A stretch of 64,000 nucleotides of DNA from positions 1 through 64,000 of the forward strand of contig JAZNGW010000006.1 of NCBI GenBank assembly GCA_045576655.1, written 5' to 3'. The notes under the pieces were generated by a model. That model ran no database searches, was not told the origin of the DNA, and saw only the letters and a list, made by a program, of their open reading frames with translations. A program made the position numbers and the translations under genes. This DNA is from RGIG8745 sp045576655. GTDB taxonomy: Bacteria > Bacteroidota > Bacteroidia > Bacteroidales > Bacteroidaceae. Every line of letters starts with the position of its first letter. Position 1 is the first letter of the stretch. Below are positions 28,039-35,901 of the stretch, one piece after another.

Positions 28039-28107
28039 TTCTGATTTAAGCAATAACGTGATACTAAAAGTCTTCATTTCGATAAACCATAAAAAAGAAA
28101 AAGAAAT

Positions 28108-29205
28108 ATGAATATGAAAGTTATGAAACTCAGATTGGCTATTCTCTCTGTGCTCATTGCAGCAATCTTCATTATCGCTTCATGCGGTGGAAATAGTAAT
28201 AATAAGGCAGAAGGCGAAGTTGACACTCGCGAGAGCGCAGAACTCTCAGGAGCAGGAGCTACATTCCCTTTGCCGTTCTACAATGTTGTGTTTGAAATGT
28301 TTGGCGACAGCATCGGCGACGAGGTTGCTTATGGCGGAATAGGCTCAGGCGGCGGTGTGCGCAATCTCCGAGATGGCATCGTTGACTTCTGTGGTTCTGA
28401 TGCATTTCTTAGCGAAGAGGAAATGGCTGAAATGCCTGCTGTAGTACATGTCCCAACATGTATGGGAGCAGTGGTTCTTGCTTACAATCTTCCAGGTGTG
28501 GAGAATCTTAAATTGTCAGGAGAAGTCGTTGCCGACATTTTTGCGGGCAAAATCACAAAATGGAATGACGAACGCATTGCGGCTCTTAATGAGGGAGTGT
28601 CACTTCCTGCCGAGGACATCATCCCTACTTTCCGTTCTGACGGTTCGGGAACGACATTCGTCTTCACAGACTACCTCTCAAAGGTTAGCAAGGAATGGGC
28701 GGAGAAATATGGCTGCGGCAAGTCTGTCGACTTCCCTGTAGGACAGGCTGCTAAAGGCAACCCTGGTGTGGCTGGTGTCATTTCACAGACAAAGAACTCT
28801 ATCGGTTATGTCGGTTCGGAATATGCATTCGCACAGGGTATCGCTTATGCGTCACTGCAAAATGCGAACGGTGAGTTTGTAAAACCTACAGCCGAGAGTA
28901 TCTCTGCAGCTGCATCGGGCGAAATCCCTGCTGACACTCGTTGCTCAATCACTAACTCTGATGCTGCAGGAGCTTATCCTATTGCAACATTCACTTGGAT
29001 TCTGATCTATAAGGAACAGGCTTACAGCAACCGTGAACTCTACGAGGCACAGGCCACTCTCGACCTCATTACCTATGTTCTTGGCGACGAGGCGCAGTGC
29101 ATTACTTCAGAGGTTCACTATGCACCGCTGCCAGAGAAGGCTATAGAGTTGAGTCTGGCAAATCTTAAGACTGTAACGTACAACGGGGTAGCGATACTTC
29201 AGTAA
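28108..29205 (+). CDS. pstS: Phosphate-binding lipoprotein PstS
   Basis: The 365-residue protein has a lipobox (IIASC, Cys near residue 26). The PstS core is clear: LSGAGATFPLPFYNV (near 45), the GSGGGVRNLRDG loop, FCGSDAFLSEEE, RSDGSGTTFVFTDYL (near 176) and IGYVGSEYA. These loops hydrogen-bond inorganic phosphate. It is the first gene of the ABC transporter, 69 bp after the porin, with no Pho-box of its own, so it probably depends on the porin promoter. Confidence 0.96.
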   Translation: MNMKVMKLRLAILSVLIAAIFIIASCGGNSNNKAEGEVDTRESAELSGAGATFPLPFYNVVFEMFGDSIGDEVAYGGIGSGGGVRNLRDGIVDFCGSDAFLSEEEMAEMPAVVHVPTCMGAVVLAYNLPGVENLKLSGEVVADIFAGKITKWNDERIAALNEGVSLPAEDIIPTFRSDGSGTTFVFTDYLSKVSKEWAEKYGCGKSVDFPVGQAAKGNPGVAGVISQTKNSIGYVGSEYAFAQGIAYASLQNANGEFVKPTAESISAAASGEIPADTRCSITNSDAAGAYPIATFTWILIYKEQAYSNRELYEAQATLDLITYVLGDEAQCITSEVHYAPLPEKAIELSLANLKTVTYNGVAILQ

Positions 29206-29217
29206 AAGACATTATTA

Positions 29218-30075
29218 ATGAACGACAAACTGTACAGAATAATCTTGTTTGTAGCAGCATTGGTTATGCCGATAGTGTGCGGGGGCGTTGTCTATGCCCT
29301 CGTCACTGACGCATACGATGCGTTCGAACATTTCGGTTTCTTGAAATTTCTCTCCTCTTCGGAGTGGAGCTACACTGAGGGCGATGAACAGTACGGCGCT
29401 TTGCCATTCATTACAGGCACACTGATGACAACCTTGCTGGCCCTCATCTTCTGCATACCTTTCTCGCTACCCGTAGCACTCTTTGTGGGCGAATATTTCA
29501 AGGGAACAAAAGTCGCATCGGTGCTGAGCACAGTGACGGACCTCTTGGCCGGCATCCCTTCAATTATTTATGGATTGTGGGGATTCTACACCTTACGCCC
29601 CATTATCATGTCGCTCAATATCTCTCCGCAGGGTTCGGGTGTTCTGACAGCATCACTGGTGCTGGCTATCATGATCATACCTTATGCGGCATCACTGAGC
29701 GCCGAGTTCATCAAGATGGTGCCCAACGATTTGAAAGAGGGCGCTTATAGCTTGGGCGCACCCCGTGCCGAGGTTGTACGAAAGGTTGTATTCCCTGTGG
29801 CAGGATCAGGAATTTTCTCCTCGTATGTGTTGGCCATAGGCCGTGCGCTGGGTGAAACAATGACTGTTACGATGCTCATCGGAAACACCAATAACATCCC
29901 TGACTCAATCACATCTACAGGTAACTCAATGGCATCAATCATAGCCAATCAGTTTGGCGAGGCTGACGATTTACGCCTCTCGTCTTTGATTGCCATCGGA
30001 CTGATTTTGTTTCTTATCACCGCACTTATCAATATGATTGGCAAGATAATGATTAAGCGCGTAAGACTATCATGA
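29218..30075 (+). CDS. pstC: Phosphate ABC transporter permease PstC
   Basis: The 285-residue inner-membrane protein has six predicted helices. The permease EAA-type loop is seen at DLKEGAYSLGAPRAEVVRKVV (near 172-192), and the conserved ALGETMTVTMLIGN follows. It starts 12 bp after pstS and its stop overlaps the pstA start by 4 bp. Confidence 0.95.
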   Translation: MNDKLYRIILFVAALVMPIVCGGVVYALVTDAYDAFEHFGFLKFLSSSEWSYTEGDEQYGALPFITGTLMTTLLALIFCIPFSLPVALFVGEYFKGTKVASVLSTVTDLLAGIPSIIYGLWGFYTLRPIIMSLNISPQGSGVLTASLVLAIMIIPYAASLSAEFIKMVPNDLKEGAYSLGAPRAEVVRKVVFPVAGSGIFSSYVLAIGRALGETMTVTMLIGNTNNIPDSITSTGNSMASIIANQFGEADDLRLSSLIAIGLILFLITALINMIGKIMIKRVRLS

Positions 30076-30944
30076 TTATGAATAAATTGAAAATTAAACA
30101 TCGCCTGGCAAAAGACAAGTTGATGCTTTGGGGCGTCAGTCTGCTGGCGGCACTTACTGCAGTACCGTTGGTTGCCATCTTGGGAGAGGTACTGTTGCGC
30201 GGTTATGAGCAGCTCACATGGTCGTTCTTTACAGAGCCTACACCTACGGCCTTCAAGGCCATGAAGGCTGTCGAAGCGGGAGAAGCCATACCTGGAGGCA
30301 TCGCCAATGGTATCATCGGAACAATGATTATGCTCGGCATGGCCGTTGTCGTAGCCGTTCCGCTGGGCATTCTCTGCGGAGCTTTCCTGGCCGAGAATAG
30401 CAAGAGCCGTTTCGCCCAGTTTGTCAGTTACTTGACCGACCTTCTGCAAGGCACTCCATCTGTTATTATCGGCATTATCACTTACATCTGGGTGGTTGTC
30501 CCGATGAAGGGCTATTCGGCTATTGCGGGTAGCGCGGCACTCTGCATTATGATGCTCCCGCTTATTATCCGCTCGACCGAGGAGACGCTGAAGATTCTTC
30601 CGGCATCATTGAAGGAGGCGGGATTGGCGCTTGGCGGCAACAAAGCGCGAGTGATGATGAAAGTCCAGTTGCCAGCCGCATTCGGAGGCGTCTTTACTGG
30701 CGTTCTTCTCGCCATTTCACGAGTGATCGGAGAGACAGCACCGCTGATGTTCACCGCTCTTGGATGCTCGCTTATCCGTTTTTCTATTGACAAACCTATT
30801 TCTGCAGTGCCGCTGCTCATCTGGGAGTTCTTCAACGACCCCAACCTGCAAGAGCTGATTTGGGGCGCATCGCTCTTCCTCTTGTTATTCGTACTCACTT
30901 TGAATTTAACTGCTAAATATCTTGCAAAGAAATGGAACCAGTAA
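30072..30944 (+). CDS. pstA: Phosphate ABC transporter permease PstA
   Basis: The 290-residue protein has six predicted helices. LAENSKSRFAQFVSYLTD and the ASLKEAGLALGGNKARVMMK loop (near 178-197) contact the ATPase; VIGETAPLMFTALG is the family signature. The start ATGA overlaps the pstC stop, and its end overlaps pstB by 13 bp, which indicates coupled translation. A second in-frame ATG at 30078 is also possible. Confidence 0.95.
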   Translation: MIMNKLKIKHRLAKDKLMLWGVSLLAALTAVPLVAILGEVLLRGYEQLTWSFFTEPTPTAFKAMKAVEAGEAIPGGIANGIIGTMIMLGMAVVVAVPLGILCGAFLAENSKSRFAQFVSYLTDLLQGTPSVIIGIITYIWVVVPMKGYSAIAGSAALCIMMLPLIIRSTEETLKILPASLKEAGLALGGNKARVMMKVQLPAAFGGVFTGVLLAISRVIGETAPLMFTALGCSLIRFSIDKPISAVPLLIWEFFNDPNLQELIWGASLFLLLFVLTLNLTAKYLAKKWNQ

Positions 30945-31699
30945 CACCGATACTTGAATTTAAGAAGACTTGCGTATCCTATACCAAGCAGACTATGGCC
31001 GTCAAATATGTGTCGGCAGCCATAGAGAGGAATACGATCACAGCCATCATGGGACCCTCAGGATGCGGAAAATCCACATTGCTCCGCGCTGTGAACCTTA
31101 TGCACAACCTATATCCGAACATCCGTGTCGATGGCGAGATTCTGCTTAATGGCGAAGACATCCTTGCGATGGAGCCTATTGATGTTCGCCGCCGTGTGGG
31201 TATGGTATTCCAGCGTCCTGCACCGTTCCCAACGATGAGCATCTATGACAACGTGTTGTCAGGGTTTGCGCTGAACGGAATCAGGCTCTCAAGAGCAGAA
31301 AAAGACGCCACCGTTGAGCGTTGCCTGAAAAGCGTAGCCCTTTGGGACGAAGTAAAAGACGTGCTAAACAAAAAAGGCACTTTCCTTTCGGGAGGCCAGC
31401 AGCAGCGCCTGTGCATTGCGCGCGCTTTGGCCATGAAACCGGATGTGCTCCTGATGGACGAACCGACATCTGCTCTCGACCCCATTGCCACGAAGCATAT
31501 TGAAGAGCTCCTGCTCGAACTCCAAAAAGAGGTGACAATCCTGATTGTGACCCACAACATGGGACAGGCAAAGCGCATCTCATCAAAATCGATGTTCATG
31601 TACTTGGGCGAGTTAGTTGAATATGGCGACACGGAAACGATGTTCACTAATCCAATCGATGAGCGCACAAAAGCCTATCTGACAGGAAAGATGGGGTGA
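30932..31699 (+). CDS. pstB: Phosphate ABC transporter ATPase PstB
   Basis: The 255-residue protein carries Walker A GPSGCGKST (residues 41-49), the Q-loop VFQRPAPFPTMSIYDNV, the signature LSGGQQQR (near 152) and Walker B DVLLMDEPTSALD (near 171), followed by the switch His in VTHNM. It drives phosphate import through PstCA. No phoU gene follows; the next gene is a Na+/Pi transporter with a PhoU-like tail. Confidence 0.97.
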   Translation: MEPVTPILEFKKTCVSYTKQTMAVKYVSAAIERNTITAIMGPSGCGKSTLLRAVNLMHNLYPNIRVDGEILLNGEDILAMEPIDVRRRVGMVFQRPAPFPTMSIYDNVLSGFALNGIRLSRAEKDATVERCLKSVALWDEVKDVLNKKGTFLSGGQQQRLCIARALAMKPDVLLMDEPTSALDPIATKHIEELLLELQKEVTILIVTHNMGQAKRISSKSMFMYLGELVEYGDTETMFTNPIDERTKAYLTGKMG

Positions 31700-31730
31700 G
31701 CAGGCAATATTTAACAGAAGCATAACCAAC

Positions 31731-31766
31731 TTGAAACATTTTTGAAACAAATTTGCAGTTATTTTG
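31731..31766 (+). promoter_or_regulatory. Putative Pho-box promoter of the Na+/phosphate transporter
   Basis: TTGAAAC occurs at 31731-31737 and 31742-31748, an exact 11-bp step. After 10 nt comes TTATTTTG (31759-31766), a weak -7 element. Further AAC-ending heptamers (ATTTAAC at 31709, GCATAAC at 31720) keep the same 11-bp phase upstream. Spacing and sequence match the site before the porin gene. Confidence 0.75.
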
Positions 31767-31788
31767 CCCTCGAAAACTTATTGATTTT

Positions 31789-33525
31789 ATGGGTATATTG
31801 CAAATCTTTACGCTGTTGGGAGCATTAGGAATGTTCCTTTACGGTATGAACCTCATGAGTTCAGGACTGCAGAAGGCTGCAGGAGAGAGATTAAGAGTCT
31901 TTTTGTCCGCCATGACATCCAACCCGTTCAAGGGTGTGCTGACTGGTCTGGGCATAACTTCTGTTATTCAATCGTCATCGGCTACAACGGTGATGGTTGT
32001 CAGCTTCGTGAATGCCGGACTCCTCACACTGACACAGGCCATTGGCGTCATCATGGGTGCCAATATCGGAACTACGGTAACTGCGTGGATGGTATCGTGG
32101 CTGGGATTTAAGGCCGACATATCTATTCTTGCTGTTCCGCTGATGCTGTTCGGATTCCTTTTCTCCAATTCAAAAAAGGATAAGCGTAAGAACATAGGTG
32201 AGCTCATAGTTGGTTTCTGCTTGCTGTTCTTGGGACTTTCGTTCATGAAAGAGTCCGTGCCCGACTTGCGCGAAACGCCTGAAGTGCTCGAATTCGTCAC
32301 GTCATGGTCGTCACTTGGCTTTGGCTCCGTGCTCCTATTCCTTGCCTTCGGTACGGTTTTGACCCTTGTCCTGCAATCATCTTCAGCAACAATGGCAATA
32401 ACGCTCATCATGCTGAGCATGGGCTGGATTCCATTCAACATGGCCTGCGCAATGGTGCTTGGTGAGAATATAGGCACAACGATCACAGCAAACATTGCGG
32501 CATCTATAGGAAACACACAGGCTAAGCGGGCAGCATTGTCACACACCATCTTCAACGTGTTTGGAGTCATCTGGGCATTGGTTCTCTACAATCCGTTTTT
32601 GCAGCTGGTAGGCCTGATTACCGAAAAGATATTCGGTTTGCCTAATCCTGCAGCCGAAGGATTTGCGGTGACCGACTCTGCCTCAGCCGAAGGCACAGCC
32701 GCACTGTACGGTCTGTCAATGCTGCACACACTCTTCAATACCATAAACACACTGCTGTTAATCTGGTCCACTAAATGGATAGCCCAAACCGTCAGCAAGA
32801 TTATACGCACCCCTAAGAACCAGGAGAAGGAAGTATTCCGCCTTAAATACATTTCGGCAGGACCTTTGGCAACACCAGAGTTGTCAGTAGAGCAAGCCTT
32901 CAACGAAATAATCCACTTCGCCCAGGTTTCGAAGAACGGAGCAGAGTATATTCGCGAGGCGATAAACAAAGCCGACACAAACGAATTTGAGGAACTCAGA
33001 GAGAAACTCGTCAAGTACGAAGAGATTTCCGACCGCATAGAATACGAAATAGCAACTTTCCTCAACGGAGTTTCAGCGGAAGAAATCAGCGAAAGCACAT
33101 CCATAAAGATCAAGTCGATGTATAAGATTGTCGGCGAATTGGAGTCACTGGGCGATTCTGGCGAAACCATAAGCCGCATCCTGTCAAGAAAGAACATACA
33201 CAAGAAATCGTTCAGCGCAGAGGCAGTCAAGCACCTCAACGCTATGGCCGACGCCGTAAATGAGGCATACGACGTGATGATCGCAAACATGTCGGCTGCC
33301 TATAAAGGCGAACTCACAGACATCTCAAATGCCTACAATGCCGAAGACCGCCTTAACACCCTCCGCAACAATCTTCGCGACGCCGTAATGGAGGAGATCG
33401 AGAGCGATGGCGAAAACTACCAGACAAGCGTGTACTACATGGATATAGTCAATGCCTACGAGCACATGGGCGACTATATAATCAATGTGTCGCAAGATCT
33501 CAAAAGAGCGTTCGCAAGGAATTAA
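31789..33525 (+). CDS. Na+/phosphate cotransporter with PhoU-like C-terminal domain
   Basis: The 578-residue protein starts at MGILQIFTLLG; the longer in-frame start at 31753 lies upstream of the predicted transcript start. The membrane half (about 1-345) holds two copies of the NptA/SLC34-type QSSSAT motif: VIQSSSATTVMV near 60 and VLQSSSATMAITL near 200. Each is followed by a GANIGTT or GENIGTT motif. The cytoplasmic half (about 370-570) is a helical PhoU-like domain (for example LVKYEEISDRIEYEIA). In the absence of a separate phoU, this tail might take part in phosphate signalling; that is inference. Confidence 0.93.
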   Translation: MGILQIFTLLGALGMFLYGMNLMSSGLQKAAGERLRVFLSAMTSNPFKGVLTGLGITSVIQSSSATTVMVVSFVNAGLLTLTQAIGVIMGANIGTTVTAWMVSWLGFKADISILAVPLMLFGFLFSNSKKDKRKNIGELIVGFCLLFLGLSFMKESVPDLRETPEVLEFVTSWSSLGFGSVLLFLAFGTVLTLVLQSSSATMAITLIMLSMGWIPFNMACAMVLGENIGTTITANIAASIGNTQAKRAALSHTIFNVFGVIWALVLYNPFLQLVGLITEKIFGLPNPAAEGFAVTDSASAEGTAALYGLSMLHTLFNTINTLLLIWSTKWIAQTVSKIIRTPKNQEKEVFRLKYISAGPLATPELSVEQAFNEIIHFAQVSKNGAEYIREAINKADTNEFEELREKLVKYEEISDRIEYEIATFLNGVSAEEISESTSIKIKSMYKIVGELESLGDSGETISRILSRKNIHKKSFSAEAVKHLNAMADAVNEAYDVMIANMSAAYKGELTDISNAYNAEDRLNTLRNNLRDAVMEEIESDGENYQTSVYYMDIVNAYEHMGDYIINVSQDLKRAFARN

Positions 33526-33671
33526 TATCCATAGGCATACTCCTCGGGGGAGGGGGGAGAATCTTCAGTTCATCAAAACAGGTGTGCAAAATATCCGCCA
33601 TCACGCTGAGGAATTCCCCTATCCTCGTTGGAAATTCATCTTCTCCTCGCTGGAAATTTGTCTTGCCCGCG

Positions 33672-33711
33672 CTGAAAAGTATAAATAAAAGTTTAATTTA
33701 TAGTTTTCAGC
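33672..33711. repeat. Short AT-rich hairpin related to the 104-bp array
   Basis: It begins CTGAAAAGTATAAATAAAAG and ends ATTTATAGTTTTCAG, the near-inverse, with no full internal units. It looks like the two half-sites of the 104-bp element joined together. The flank GCGCTGAAAA is shared with copy 2. Confidence 0.65.
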
Positions 33712-34100
33712 CCAGTGCCGATAAATACTTACCGCAGTGATAGCGATTTTTCAGCGGGGAGAGTGATGTTTATGATCTTTTCAGGAGTTAAGGAGTCAGG
33801 AGTTAAGGAGTTAAGCAGTAGGGACGCACCGTGTTCTCAGCGTGTTCCGTGCCTATATTTAACGCACTAAAAACCACAGATCACACCGATACACACAGAT
33901 TAAACAATGTGCCCAAAGCTTGTAGAGACGTCATAACATGGCGTCTCGATGACATATCCGCCCTTGTCCTGAGGGTACCCCTACGGCATAATGGGACGAT
34001 GACGATAATGCGTGTGTAGGGGCATCCTTTGCGGGTGCCCTATTCAGGAGTTAAGGAGTTAAGTAGGGACAGGGCGTGCCCTGTCCGTTGTAGTCGTTTT

Positions 34101-34131
34101 GTAGGGTGCAGACCTAATGTCCGCCCGAAAA
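34101..34131 (+). repeat. GTAGGGTGC-type dispersed repeat, copy 2
   Basis: It reads GTAGGGTGCAGACCTAATG and then TCCGCCCGAAAA, matching the copy at 301-333 (minus strand) apart from a few bases. Confidence 0.55.
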
Positions 34132-34141
34132 GAAAAGCAGT

Positions 34142-34179
34142 GTAAGACCCCTCCCTAACCCTCCCCAAGGGGAGGGAAC
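34142..34179 (-). repeat. G/C-rich CTCCCCTTGGGGAG repeat, copy
   Basis: On the minus strand it reads TTCCCTCCCCTTGGGGAGG, then GTTAGGGAGGGGTCTTAC. Related copies are at 35308-35343 (minus; inside a gene), 43011-43050, 44459-44498 and 63184-63216 (plus). The shared plan is a self-complementary CCCC/GGGG core, a GTTAG-like joint, and a second AGGGGNCTTTNC block. Confidence 0.7.
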
Positions 34180-34310
34180 AATGATCCCTACAAAAACCGT
34201 GTCGCACCGTGTTCTCAGTGTGTTCCGTGCCTTGAAATCAATAATCTACGGGAGCAAAAATCCGTGTTTAAATAAGTACCTTACGATAAACCATCAACGA
34301 TAGACGTTAA

Positions 34311-35369
34311 TTACTTCACCTCCCAGATGTCGTTTGTTTCGAGGAGTTCGGCAAACGAATGGTAAGGCTTCTTTGCCTTGACCTCTTCAATCTGAGCAGT
34401 CACCGCATCGTCGTAAGTAGGTGCGTCGACATCGCGGATTACGCCGAGGGCGATTGGGAAGTCTGGACCTTCCATCATGGCGAGCTTGAGCTGGAGGGTG
34501 TTGTCCTCGCAGTGAGCGTCGTGAACGAGCAAGTCATCGACAGTGATGCCGTTCTCGCCAATCTTCACCACCTTGATGCCGAAGCCCTCCTGCATGAGTC
34601 CGTACTCATTGTTCTCGCCGAAGACCATCGGTTTGCCATGCTCAAGATAGATAGCGTTCTTCTTGCGTCCTTCCTTTGAGTAAACACTTTCGTGAGTGCC
34701 GTCATTGAAGATTACGCAGTTCTGCAGAATCTCGCAAACGGCAGCGCCCTTGTGAGCGTGAGCAGCCTTGAGGATGTCTACTGTACCCTGTGCGTCAGTA
34801 GCCACGGCGCGGGCGAAGAAGTGGCCGCGTGCGCCGAAGCAGAGTTCTGCCGGACGGAACGGATCTTCAACCGTGCCGTAAGGGCTTGACTTGCTCACGA
34901 ATCCGCGTGGGCTGGTAGGTGAATACTGCCCCTTAGTGAGTCCGTAGATGCGGTTGTTGAGCAGAATCATGTTGAGATTGATGTTGCGTCGGTTGGCATG
35001 GATGAAGTGGTTGCCGCCGATAGCGAGTCCGTCTCCATCGCCGCTCACCTGCCAAACGGAGAGTTCAGGGTTTGCCACCTTGCATCCGGTTGCTATAGCT
35101 GCGGCACGTCCGTGGATGGTGTTCATGCCGTATGTGTTCATATAGTGAGGCAGACGGCTTGAGCATCCGATACCGGAGATTACCGCCACATTGTGTGGAG
35201 CCACACCGATCTCAGCCATTGCCTTATGGAGCGACGCCAGGAAGAAGTGGTCACCGCATCCAGGACACCAACGTGGTTGTCCTTTCTTATAGTCGGTTGC
35301 TCCCCAGCAAGAGCCCCCTTCGTTCCCCCCAAGGGGGGATGCATTTTGTTTATTATTGGTTGTTTCCAT
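34311..35369 (-). CDS. korB: 2-oxoacid:ferredoxin oxidoreductase beta subunit
   Basis: The 352-residue protein has WCPGCGDH (residues 34-41), GIGCSSRLPHYM (near 66) and the thiamine diphosphate motif GDGDGLAIGGNH (near 110) with LLNNRIYGLTKGQ. It pairs with the alpha/gamma subunit at 35902-37749 to convert a 2-oxoacid, most likely 2-oxoglutarate, to acyl-CoA with ferredoxin reduction. Residues about 9-22 (ASPLGGNEGGSCWG) are unusual for the family and are encoded by a dispersed G/C-rich repeat; the normal core begins near DYKKGQPRW. The actual start could therefore lie inside, although the repeat is in frame and unbroken. Confidence 0.9.
   Translation of the reverse strand: METTNNKQNASPLGGNEGGSCWGATDYKKGQPRWCPGCGDHFFLASLHKAMAEIGVAPHNVAVISGIGCSSRLPHYMNTYGMNTIHGRAAAIATGCKVANPELSVWQVSGDGDGLAIGGNHFIHANRRNINLNMILLNNRIYGLTKGQYSPTSPRGFVSKSSPYGTVEDPFRPAELCFGARGHFFARAVATDAQGTVDILKAAHAHKGAAVCEILQNCVIFNDGTHESVYSKEGRKKNAIYLEHGKPMVFGENNEYGLMQEGFGIKVVKIGENGITVDDLLVHDAHCEDNTLQLKLAMMEGPDFPIALGVIRDVDAPTYDDAVTAQIEEVKAKKPYHSFAELLETNDIWEVK
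35308..35343 (-). repeat. G/C-rich repeat inside the korB reading frame
   Basis: On the coding strand it reads GCATCCCCCCTTGGGGGGAA, then CGAAGGGGGCTCTTGC. It closely matches the intergenic copy at 63184-63216 (ATTCCCCCCTGGGGGAG, then TTAGAGGGGGCTTTTAC). Its length keeps the korB frame and adds about 12 residues rich in Gly, Ser and Asn. Confidence 0.8.
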
Positions 35370-35438
35370 ACGAGTCTAAGTTTTCTTTTGTTACATTAAA
35401 TGCTTTTGCAAGACTTTCTGTTTGTATGCTGTTTTTTC

Positions 35439-35889
35439 CACTACAGATTACACGGATTTCTCGGATTTTTATTCTGTTACGAAACGCTCATAACGCAGTG
35501 ATGGCTCTCCGAAGTTGATGAGCAGTGCTACTTTGGCTTCTGCTACTTTTCCGTAATTAATGGTTTGTGACCGTTGGTAGTCTTCCAGTTCTTTGACAGC
35601 TTTGAGCTCTACAACAATGTCGTCGTAGCAGATGAAGTCTGGAATAAACGTAGAGTCCAGTTGCACTCCACAATATGTGGCATGAATTGGGACTTCTCGT
35701 TTGTAAGGAATTCCTCTTAATTGAAATTCCACCTCCATAGCATCTTGGCACACTTTCTCCGCAAAGCCGCATCTAAAGTACCGATGTACAGCCATGGCCG
35801 CCCCGATTATATTAAATGTTTCTTCTTTGTGTAAGAATTTGTCATCCATTCCGCTAATTCCAATCTGTTAAATCTGCGTAATCTGTGGT
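35439..35889. mobile_element. GxxExxY gene with inverted-repeat ends (putative mobile unit)
   Basis: The left end (35439-35471) reads CCACTACAGATTACACGGAT, then TTCTCGGATTTTTATT. The right end (35858-35888), read on the minus strand, is CCACAGATTACGCAGATTT, then AACAGATTGGAATT. The two are inverted repeats with about 75 percent identity. They enclose one gene and split the korA-korB operon. No transposase is present and no target duplication is obvious. Related ACAGATYAC sequence also occurs alone near 33877. Confidence 0.45.
35469..35849 (-). CDS. GxxExxY family protein (PD-(D/E)XK nuclease-like)
   Basis: The 126-residue protein has GFAEKVC at residues 28-34, the family GxxExxY motif with Cys in place of Tyr. 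Residues 70-83 (PDFICYDDIVVELK) give Asp71 and Glu81-x-Lys83, the spacing of a PD-(D/E)XK nuclease core. The biological role of the family is unknown. It lies between the korA stop (52 bp) and the korB start (99 bp), on the same strand, and its stop codon falls inside the left inverted repeat. The insertion position suggests it arrived as a unit with its flanks. Confidence 0.85.
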   Translation of the reverse strand: MDDKFLHKEETFNIIGAAMAVHRYFRCGFAEKVCQDAMEVEFQLRGIPYKREVPIHATYCGVQLDSTFIPDFICYDDIVVELKAVKELEDYQRSQTINYGKVAEAKVALLINFGEPSLRYERFVTE

Positions 35890-35901
35890 TGTAGCCCCTT
35901 C

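Larger units (their letters stand above)
33526..34310. repeat. 785-bp gene-free region packed with dispersed repeats
   Basis: No coding sequence is supported. Visible elements are the short AT-rich hairpin (33672-33711), AGGAGTTAAGGAGTTAAG stretches (about 33783-33815 and 34047-34064), a CACCGTGTTCTCAG...GTTCCGTGCC unit twice (33826-33854 and 34203-34232), an ACAGATYACAC unit near 33877-33908, a GAGACG/CGTCTC hairpin near 33926, a perfect GGACAGGGC-GT-GCCCTGTCC palindrome (34067-34086), a GTAGGGTGC repeat (34101-34131) and a G/C-rich repeat (34142-34179). It appears to be a sink for small repeats. Confidence 0.75.
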
